A stretch of 64,000 nt of DNA from an uncultured Phascolarctobacterium sp. (GTDB lineage: Bacteria > Bacillota > Negativicutes > Acidaminococcales > Acidaminococcaceae), in contig CANRJC010000010.1 in NCBI GenBank assembly GCA_947630795.1, positions 1-64,000 on the forward strand, given 5' to 3'. The translations under genes were made by a program, and so were the position numbers. Numbering within the stretch: the stretch's first letter is position 1; each line of letters starts with the position of its first letter. A model generated the notes under the pieces. It had not been told where the DNA came from and did no database searches. It was given only the letters and a program-made list of their open reading frames with translations. Shown here one piece after another: positions 57,840-64,000 of this stretch.

Positions 57840-59639
57840 TCAGCACATTTTTTCAACGCGCCCGCCCAAAGCGGCCAGCCCTTTGCGTAAAGTCTCGGGC
57901 AGTTCCTCCTCTTTGCTCGATAAGTCTGCCGCCGCTTGAGAAGGAGCGGCCTTCGGCTGAGAAACAACGGGGCGTTTCTTCTCGGCTTTCACCGTCGCCG
58001 CCACGCACTCCAACTGCAGCGGCCGGCCCGAAAGCCTGAGCAGAGCATCGGTGATGTAGCGTCGAAAATCGGGGCTCTGCATCGTCCCGATCAAAAAAGC
58101 GTTTTTGAAGCTCACCTGCAAAACTTCGCCGTCAAAAGCAATGACACTGCCGCCGGCAGCGCAGCTGGCCAGCATCTTTTTCCCTTCTGCTGCAGCCAAG
58201 TCCAACAGCTGCCGATAATAAGCTCGGCCGGCGGCAAGGCCGCCGTCTTCGCCTGTCTGCCGCAGCGAAGAGCTTTCTGCAAGCGGTCGCTCTTCTTCCT
58301 TCGGCAACGGACTTGAGCTTGCCTCAGGCTGTAAATTTTTGCTTGTTTCCGAAAGATTGTCGATAGAATTCGCTGCTCTTTTCTGTTTTTGCTGCGGCAG
58401 TGTGGGGGCAGGGACCGCAGTTGCAGCCTCTGTCGCCGGGGGCTCTCTTTTTGTTCCGCAAGCCTCGGCCGTGCCTCTCGGCCCGCTTGCTTGCAAAGCC
58501 GCAAGTTTTTTCTCCAGTTCTTCCACGCGGGCGGTAAGTGCGGCCAGAGTGCTGCCGCTTTGCCGACAGAGATCCATCAAACACAGCTCGGCGCTCATCC
58601 TTCGGCGCATGCTTTGCCGCAATTCCTGCAGACCGCTGTGCAAACGCTCCTGACTTGCCATCAAGCGAGCGGGAGTAAAGAGAGGGTCTAAGGCCGCCAA
58701 ATGTTCTTTGCTGTCGACCAAATAGATCTCTTCGTAAGCGGGGGCGGTGCGATAGAGAAAGAGGGCCCGCAGGTAGGCGGCCACCTCCAGCAAGATCTGC
58801 TCCGGGGCTTTGCCCTGTTCCAACAAACGGCCCAACTGCCGCAGACAACCTTCCACATCGCTTTTGCCCACGCAGGTCACCAACTCTCTGGTCCCCTCGC
58901 GCCCCACCACTCCCAGCACAGCCCTGAGGTTTTCCACAGTGATCTCTCTGTTCACCACGCCGCACTGATCCAAAAGGCTGATGGCGTCCCGCAGTCCCCC
59001 TTCGGCTTGGATGGCGATGAGCCGCAGCGCCTCTTTTTCGGCCGCAAAGCCAGAGGCCGCAGCGATCTTGGCCAAATGAGCGGCGATCTCGTCGGTGCTC
59101 ACCCGCTGAAAATCGAAACGTTGACAGCGGGAGTGGATGGTGGGCAACACCTTTTGAGGATCGGTGGTGGCCAAAATGAAAACGACTCGTTCGGGAGGTT
59201 CTTCCAAAGATTTCAAAAGAGCATTGAAAGCCTCTGTGGTGAGCATGTGGACTTCATCTATGATATATATTTTGTAACGGCTGTTCACGGGAGCGAAGGC
59301 CAGCTGCTCTCGCAGCTCTTTCATTTCGTCTATACCGCGAGCGGAAGCAGCATCGATCTCCAACACGTCCAGGGATGAACCGGCGGCGATCTGTCGGCAG
59401 CTGTCGCAAACGCCGCAAGGACTGGCGGTGGGCCCGTCCCCTGCTTGGCAGTTCAGCGCTTTAGCCAAGATGCGGGCGGTGCTGGTCTTGCCGGTGCCCC
59501 GCGGCCCGGCAAAAAGATAAGCGTGGGCGATGCGCCCCTGGGTCAGGGCTGCGGTCAAAGTTTTTACGATCACCGGCTGCCCCACCAAAGATTCAAAATT
59601 CGCGGGCCGCCATTGCCTGTATAGAGCTTCGTAGGCCAT
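57840..59639 (-). CDS. dnaX: DNA polymerase III subunit gamma/tau
   Basis: 599 aa. Walker A AGPRGTGKTSTARILA, zinc-binding cysteines (CGVCDSCRQI), Walker B IIDEVHML and sensor 1 motif ATTDPQKV. The middle linker is Q/K/P-rich and the C-terminal part binds other polymerase subunits. No A-rich slippery site of the Escherichia coli type was found, so a frameshifted gamma form is not indicated. Confidence 0.95.
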   Translation of the reverse strand: MAYEALYRQWRPANFESLVGQPVIVKTLTAALTQGRIAHAYLFAGPRGTGKTSTARILAKALNCQAGDGPTASPCGVCDSCRQIAAGSSLDVLEIDAASARGIDEMKELREQLAFAPVNSRYKIYIIDEVHMLTTEAFNALLKSLEEPPERVVFILATTDPQKVLPTIHSRCQRFDFQRVSTDEIAAHLAKIAAASGFAAEKEALRLIAIQAEGGLRDAISLLDQCGVVNREITVENLRAVLGVVGREGTRELVTCVGKSDVEGCLRQLGRLLEQGKAPEQILLEVAAYLRALFLYRTAPAYEEIYLVDSKEHLAALDPLFTPARLMASQERLHSGLQELRQSMRRRMSAELCLMDLCRQSGSTLAALTARVEELEKKLAALQASGPRGTAEACGTKREPPATEAATAVPAPTLPQQKQKRAANSIDNLSETSKNLQPEASSSPLPKEEERPLAESSSLRQTGEDGGLAAGRAYYRQLLDLAAAEGKKMLASCAAGGSVIAFDGEVLQVSFKNAFLIGTMQSPDFRRYITDALLRLSGRPLQLECVAATVKAEKKRPVVSQPKAAPSQAAADLSSKEEELPETLRKGLAALGGRVEKMC

Positions 59640-59707
59640 AGGGCCCTCCCTTCCGCCTCTCGGCTAGTCCTATTATAGTATAATCGGCCTCACTTTACCA
59701 TAAAAAA

Positions 59708-59850
59708 TTGTTCCTTCATAAGACCACAGACACCGAGCGACCCCGCGGCACATACAAGTATCCGCTTAAGGCTGCTTCCTTCCGGACCTGACCTGGTTCA
59801 CAGGCTCGCATTGCGCAGGACTCGGCATCCGCAGTTTTACAAAGGAACAA
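59708..59850 (-). ncRNA. ffs: Signal recognition particle RNA
   Basis: The highly conserved SRP tip is present on the minus strand: CCAGGTCAGGTCCGGAAGG and AGCAGCC (about 59773-59800). The ends TTGTTCCTT (59850-59842) and AAGGAACAA (59716-59708) pair and are followed by T6, giving an RNA of about 143 nt. It lies directly upstream of dnaX, the common place. Ends are predicted from the pairing only. Confidence 0.85.
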
Positions 59851-59914
59851 TTTCAAAACAATTTGCAACTCCGGCTCTTCCCAAACAAGGAAACAGCCGG
59901 AGCTAAGAGCTAAA

Positions 59915-60004
59915 TGGCGGAGAGAGAGGGATTCGAACCCTCGGTACGGTATCCCGTACACACGCTTTCCAGGCGTGCACCTTCAACCACTCGGTCATCT
60001 CTCC
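59915..60004 (-). tRNA. tRNA-Ser (anticodon GGA)
   Basis: 90 nt, class II with a long variable arm. Acceptor GGAGAGA / TCTCTCC, encoded CCA, anticodon stem CACGC / GCGTG with loop CTGGAAA (anticodon GGA). Upstream of the SRP RNA. Confidence 0.95.
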
Positions 60005-60128
60005 AAGGATTGCAGCAAAATTTTTTATGCTGTTGACAGCCGCCCAAACGTTTCGTTTCGTGACTGCAAGTGTAATTATACTTACAATCGGCCCTTTCGT
60101 CAATATTTTTATGAGAAAAGCGCAGAAT

Positions 60129-60974
60129 TTAATCGCCGTCGTCTTCTGCCGGCAACAAAAGCACAGCGCAGGCGGCGGTCTCCACCACGTTGTGGGAAGT
60201 AGAGCCGATGCCTTGATCGCTGCTCATACCCGCACCGGTCTTGCTCATCACTATCAGGTTCACATGCTCTTCTTTACAGAATTTGGCGATCTGTTTGGAA
60301 GCGACGCCTTTGGCCACCACATAATCGGCTTCGATGCCGAAGAGTTTCATTTCGTCCACCAATTCCTGCAAGAAGAGCCGGGCAGCGGCCTGTTGCTCTT
60401 TATATTCGTCTTTGCTGCGGCTGCGCTCTACCACATGCATGAAGTAAAGCTTGCCTACGTGCTCCCGCAGATCTTTGACGATGTTCAAACATTCCAGCGA
60501 TTTGCGGGAAAAATCCGTCGGCAATAGTATCTTGGCCAAAAGATCGTCTTTGTCGTCGCCGTCGTCATCGTTGATGAAGAGAGGCACTGTGCAGATCTCT
60601 GCCAGATCGCGAGAGGTGCTGCCTAAAAGAGCCCGCTGAAAAAAATTTTTTTCATGGGCTGCCACCATCAAGAGATCGGCTTCTAATTGATCGGCGGCCA
60701 TGTTGAGTATCTGATCCGGTTCGCTGCCCACCGGCGTGATGGTGCTCACTTTGCCGAAGCCGGCCTGCAGCAGTTCTTCCTGACACTGGGCCAGATGAGC
60801 GCTCACTTTTTGAAAGTCCGTACCGTGGGGGTCGGCGTCATCGTCGTCGCTCAGGACGTGCGCCAGCACCACCTCCGTTTCTCGCTCGGGACACAGGCTG
60901 CATAAACATTTGGTAAGGTTGGCGGCCTGCTGGGACAGATCGGTGGCCAGCAGCACCTTGGAAAAGGTATTCAT
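60129..60974 (-). CDS. Tandem universal stress protein
   Basis: 281 aa, two UspA domains: KVLLATDLSQQA to about 150 and KILLPTDFSRKSLECLNIV to the end. Each ends in the G-x2-G-x(9)-G-S/T type ATP loop (LLGSTSRDLAE, SDQGIGSTSHNVVE). Cytoplasmic stress protein, substrate unknown. Confidence 0.88.
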   Translation of the reverse strand: MNTFSKVLLATDLSQQAANLTKCLCSLCPERETEVVLAHVLSDDDDADPHGTDFQKVSAHLAQCQEELLQAGFGKVSTITPVGSEPDQILNMAADQLEADLLMVAAHEKNFFQRALLGSTSRDLAEICTVPLFINDDDGDDKDDLLAKILLPTDFSRKSLECLNIVKDLREHVGKLYFMHVVERSRSKDEYKEQQAAARLFLQELVDEMKLFGIEADYVVAKGVASKQIAKFCKEEHVNLIVMSKTGAGMSSDQGIGSTSHNVVETAACAVLLLPAEDDGD

Positions 60975-61089
60975 CGATTTGCTCCTTTTCGGTAGACCTG
61001 TTGCAAAAATTTTTCACATCAAGGGAACTTTCGCCGTAAGCAAAGATAAATCCTGCCGTGTTATCGCTATTTTCTCCGCCGCCGCCTCT

Positions 61090-62487
61090 CTACATGGTGA
61101 AGAGTTTGCCGGGGTTCAAGATCAAATTGGGGTCCAGGGCTCGCTTGATGCTGCGCATGATGGCCAGCTCCACCGGGTCGGTGTATTCGTCCATGTAAGC
61201 GGTCTTTTTGGCGCCGATGCCGTGCTCGCCGCTGAGGCGGCCGCCGATGCTGTAGACATAAGCGTAGGCGATCTTGTGAAAAGCAGCCAACTGTTGCTCC
61301 CACTGTTCATCGTCCAAGTCCATTTTCAAAATGTTGAAGTGCAAGTTGCCGTCCCCGGCGTGAGCCAGGCACATGCAGCGAAAGTCGAAGCCTTTGGCAA
61401 CTTCCATGAGATGATCGAGGCAGTCGGCGATCTTGTCCACCGGCACTACCAGATCGTCGGAGGTAGAAACTTTGCTCAAAGCTTTGGAGCCCTCTAAGCA
61501 ATTGCGGCGCACCCGCCAAACACGCTCGTCTGCTTCCAAGACATCGGTGGCTCCCGCTTCTTCGCACAATTCGCTGAGTTTTTCGGTTTTCATGTCCAGT
61601 TCTTCTTCACTGTAAGTTTCTACGGTGACGATGACATAGCTACCGTCCTCGTAGTGAGGCAACCGGGTCTCGCTGTAATCGGAGGCGGCCCGCACGAAAC
61701 CGTTGTCCATGAATTCCACCGATGTTGGATTTAGCCCCGCCTTGATCAAAAGAGGCACCAGGGCCACCGCCTTGCTCACGTCGGTGAAAACGGCCAAAAG
61801 ATCGAGACGATAGGGACAGAGGGGCAGCAATTTCAAAGTGGCGGCGGTGATGATGCCCAAGGTCCCCTCGCTGCCGATCACCAATTGATCGAGGCAGTAG
61901 CCGGTGCTGCACTTTTTCAAACGATAGCCCAACTCTGTGATCTCGCCGGTGGGAGTGACCACTTCGACAGAATAAACTTGATTGCGGGTGACACCGTAGC
62001 GCACGGCTTTGTTGCCCCCGGCGTTTGTTGCCAGGTTGCCGCCGATGAGACAGCTCTCGGCGCTGCAGGGATCGCCGGCATAGAGGAGGCCCGCTTCATT
62101 GGCCGCTTTTTGAATGTCTATGGTGCGGCAGCCCGCTTCTACTCTCATATACATAGCAGAACTGTTAAGTTCTAAAATTTTGTTCATCCGTTCGATCAAG
62201 AGCACTATGCCACCATAGACGGGGATGGCGCCGCAAGAGACGGAGGTGCCTGCTCCTCTGGGTGTGACGGGAACATTATAACGGTTGGCGATCTTCATCA
62301 CCGCCGCCACCTCCGCCGCAGTCGCAGGGGCCACTACGACTTCGGGCCGATGATGATAGCGGGGATCGGGCTCTTCATCGGTTTTATAACGCTCTAATGT
62401 TTCGGGATCGTTTTTCACGTAGTCGGGGCCCACTGCCTTGCGCAGAGCAGCCAAAACTTCTTCGTTGACAGGGTCGTACTTTTTCAT
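61090..62487 (-). CDS. FAD-linked oxidase, GlcD/D-lactate dehydrogenase type (copy 2)
   Basis: 465 aa. The FAD-binding PCMH domain carries PRGAGTSVSCGAIP and CLIGGNLATNAGGNKAVRYG; the C-terminal oxidase domain ends with CLAHAGDGNLHFNI and SGEHGIGAKKTAYM (metal-binding histidines and glutamate). It oxidises a 2-hydroxy acid such as D-lactate or glycolate. Overlaps copy 1 by 4 bp; about two thirds identical to it in the conserved blocks. Confidence 0.88.
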   Translation of the reverse strand: MKKYDPVNEEVLAALRKAVGPDYVKNDPETLERYKTDEEPDPRYHHRPEVVVAPATAAEVAAVMKIANRYNVPVTPRGAGTSVSCGAIPVYGGIVLLIERMNKILELNSSAMYMRVEAGCRTIDIQKAANEAGLLYAGDPCSAESCLIGGNLATNAGGNKAVRYGVTRNQVYSVEVVTPTGEITELGYRLKKCSTGYCLDQLVIGSEGTLGIITAATLKLLPLCPYRLDLLAVFTDVSKAVALVPLLIKAGLNPTSVEFMDNGFVRAASDYSETRLPHYEDGSYVIVTVETYSEEELDMKTEKLSELCEEAGATDVLEADERVWRVRRNCLEGSKALSKVSTSDDLVVPVDKIADCLDHLMEVAKGFDFRCMCLAHAGDGNLHFNILKMDLDDEQWEQQLAAFHKIAYAYVYSIGGRLSGEHGIGAKKTAYMDEYTDPVELAIMRSIKRALDPNLILNPGKLFTM

Positions 62488-63980
62488 TTTCTGCCGTCCT
62501 CTCCATGCTGCTGTGTTCGATCGTCGATCTTTTTATTTTCAGCCGAGCCTTCATCGGCTCCGCTTTTTCTTTCGTCCTCTAAAAGCAACACCTTGCCCGG
62601 GTTCAAGAGCCAATTGGGATCGAAAGCTCTTTTTAATTTACGCATGAGCTCTAATTCTCCCGGCGGCGTGAACTTTGCCAGCACCGCCGCCTTTTTGGAG
62701 CCGATGCCGTGCTCGCCCGCCAATCTTCCCCCGTGAGCATAAGCGTAAGTATAAACTTCTTCGGCAAAACGCCGCAAATTATCTTCCCACTCTTCTTCGC
62801 TCAAATTCATTTTGCAGAGGACGATGTGGATGTTGCCGTCGCCGATGTGGGCATTGATGCGCAGAGGGAAGGGGTATTTTCTCACTGTTTCGATGACGAA
62901 GCTCACCATGCCGCTCAATTCATCCACCGGCACTACCACATCGTCGGTGGTGCACACCTTGCTCACCAAGCGGACAGCTTCCAAGCAATTGCGGCGCATG
63001 GCCCAGATCCTCTCATCGGCTTCCAAGACGTCTACGGCCCCGGCTTTTTCGCACAGCTCGCTCAAGCGTTCGATCTTTCTGTCCAGCTCGTCTTCGTTGA
63101 AAGTTTCTAAAGTGATGATGACGTAGATGCCGTCTTCTCTGTGGGGCACGTCTTTGAAATTCAAAAATTCCGCCGTGCTTCTCACGTTGGGATTGTCCAT
63201 ATATTCTAAAGAAGTGGGCGCAAGATCGGCCTTGTTGACAGCGGCCACCAAGCCGATAGCTGCCAGCGGTTCGGTGAAGACCGCCAGCACGTCGGCCTTA
63301 AAAGGAGGCAGCGGCAATAATTTGAGGATGACTTTGGTGATGATGCCCAAGGTCCCTTCGCTGCCGATCACCACTTGCTCCAAGCAATAACCGGTGCTGC
63401 ATTTTTTCAACGGGCCGCCCAAGGTGACGATCTCGCCGGTGGGCGTCACCATTTCCAAACCGTAGACTTGATGGCGAGTGACGCCGTAGCGCACCGCTTT
63501 GTTGCCTCCCGCATTGGTGGCCAAGTTGCCGCCGATGAGGCAGCTGTCGGCGCTGCAGGGATCGCCGGCGTAGAGGAGGCCGGCTTCGCGTGCCGTATTT
63601 TGAATGTCTGACGTTTTCGCCCCGGCCTCGGCTATCAAATAGAGGCCTTCTTTGTTCAACTCCAAAATTTTATCGAGCCGTTCCGTTAAGAGGACGATGC
63701 CTCCCTTTTGAGCGATGGCTCCGTCGTTGAGGCCGCTGCCCCCGCCTCTCACCGTGATGGGCACCAGATATTTATTGCACAGCTTCACCACGGCGGCGAT
63801 CTCTGCGGCCGAGCCCGGCCTCACCACCGCTTCGGGCACGGCAAAAAAGCGTTCGTCTGCTTCTTCGTCGGTCTTATAACGCTCCAAAGCGGCAGGAGAG
63901 GTGAAAACGTTTTCTTCTCCGATGGCGGCCCCGATCTCGGCCAAAAGAGCGGGGCTCACTTTTTTGTAATGCGGTCTCAC
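62484..63980 (-). CDS. FAD-linked oxidase, GlcD/D-lactate dehydrogenase type (copy 1)
   Basis: 498 aa. Same motifs: VRGGGSGLNDGAIAQ, CLIGGNLATNAGGNKAVRYG and AHIGDGNIHIVLCK, AGEHGIGSKKAAVL. Compared with copy 2 it has a 20-residue polar C-terminal extension (ENKKIDDRTQQHGEDG). Starts with GTG, overlapping the stop of a gene that lies past the window edge. Different substrates for the two copies are possible. Confidence 0.88.
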   Translation of the reverse strand: MRPHYKKVSPALLAEIGAAIGEENVFTSPAALERYKTDEEADERFFAVPEAVVRPGSAAEIAAVVKLCNKYLVPITVRGGGSGLNDGAIAQKGGIVLLTERLDKILELNKEGLYLIAEAGAKTSDIQNTAREAGLLYAGDPCSADSCLIGGNLATNAGGNKAVRYGVTRHQVYGLEMVTPTGEIVTLGGPLKKCSTGYCLEQVVIGSEGTLGIITKVILKLLPLPPFKADVLAVFTEPLAAIGLVAAVNKADLAPTSLEYMDNPNVRSTAEFLNFKDVPHREDGIYVIITLETFNEDELDRKIERLSELCEKAGAVDVLEADERIWAMRRNCLEAVRLVSKVCTTDDVVVPVDELSGMVSFVIETVRKYPFPLRINAHIGDGNIHIVLCKMNLSEEEWEDNLRRFAEEVYTYAYAHGGRLAGEHGIGSKKAAVLAKFTPPGELELMRKLKRAFDPNWLLNPGKVLLLEDERKSGADEGSAENKKIDDRTQQHGEDGRK

Positions 63981-64000
63981 TTTTTTCTCAGCACTCGAAG
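63977..64000 (-). CDS. C-terminal end of an upstream gene (cut by the window)
   Basis: Eight codons (LRVLRKK, stop TGA at 63979-63977) open to the right edge. The stop overlaps the GTG of the oxidase gene, implying an operon. Product unknown. Confidence 0.4.
   Translation of the reverse strand, partial: LRVLRKK

Noticed and set aside
57840..59639. Programmed frameshift in dnaX
   Set aside because: No A6 or equivalent heptamer with a downstream stem was found in the linker; the longest run is CAAAAACAG.

Overview
The window (about 52% G+C) looks like the chromosome of a diderm Firmicute, most likely a member of the Negativicutes. The housekeeping clusters have the Firmicute order: sigH - NYN RNase - rlmB - thyX - mrnC - cysS - gltX - ispDF - PIN/TRAM, and SRP RNA - dnaX - ybaB - recR - bofA-like. 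A phage lysis gene with an outer-membrane-lipoprotein-like design fits a diderm host. I assign no genus or species.

Layout. 1-3.2 kb: acetate kinase and two Wzz-type polysaccharide chain-length proteins. 3.2-6.7 kb: a decayed phage island with one intact tyrosine recombinase, a truncated tape measure gene, a 46-codon moron and two broken tail genes, all homologous to the intact prophage next door. 7.27-43.16 kb: a complete HK97-type siphoprophage inserted in the 3' half of tRNA-Thr(TGT), bounded by 53-bp identical att cores. 43.2-64 kb: housekeeping genes (uppP, pfkA, the sigH-to-PIN/TRAM cluster, an amino-acid/dicarboxylate symporter, dnaX/recR, usp, two FAD-linked oxidases).

The prophage reads from right to left. 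The integrase and a LexA-type repressor lie on the plus strand at the right end. They are divergent from a Cro-like gene and an early operon encoding small Zn-finger and membrane proteins, a LysM protein, a MazG-like protein, a sliding clamp and a replication initiator that carries 3+3 iterons. A sigma-like late regulator follows, then a toxin-like ADP-ribosyltransferase / 77-aa / SecB-like chaperone operon. The late operon comes next: HNH, terminase, portal, protease, capsid, connectors, tail tube, tail chaperones with a classic -1 frameshift signal, tape measure, Dit, hub, side proteins and fibres, ending in lysis genes. A DUF2335 membrane-protein module sits at the left end.

The most unusual part is a tail-tip cassette at 13.3-17.7 kb. 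Two radical SAM/SPASM enzymes are interleaved, with translational overlaps, with four proteins unknown outside this context. One ends in a tail of alternating cysteines (NCNCDCNCDCG). Another is a Hint-like domain without a nucleophile that ends in CVRC. The layout suggests a phage that post-translationally modifies its own tail or adhesin proteins with RiPP-like chemistry; this is an inference from gene order and motifs. Other notable items are the toxin-antitoxin-chaperone-like operon, the iterons inside the replication gene, the duplicated moron with its own promoter and terminator, a candidate unimolecular spanin, and a 36-bp-period repeat at 56.3-56.5 kb.
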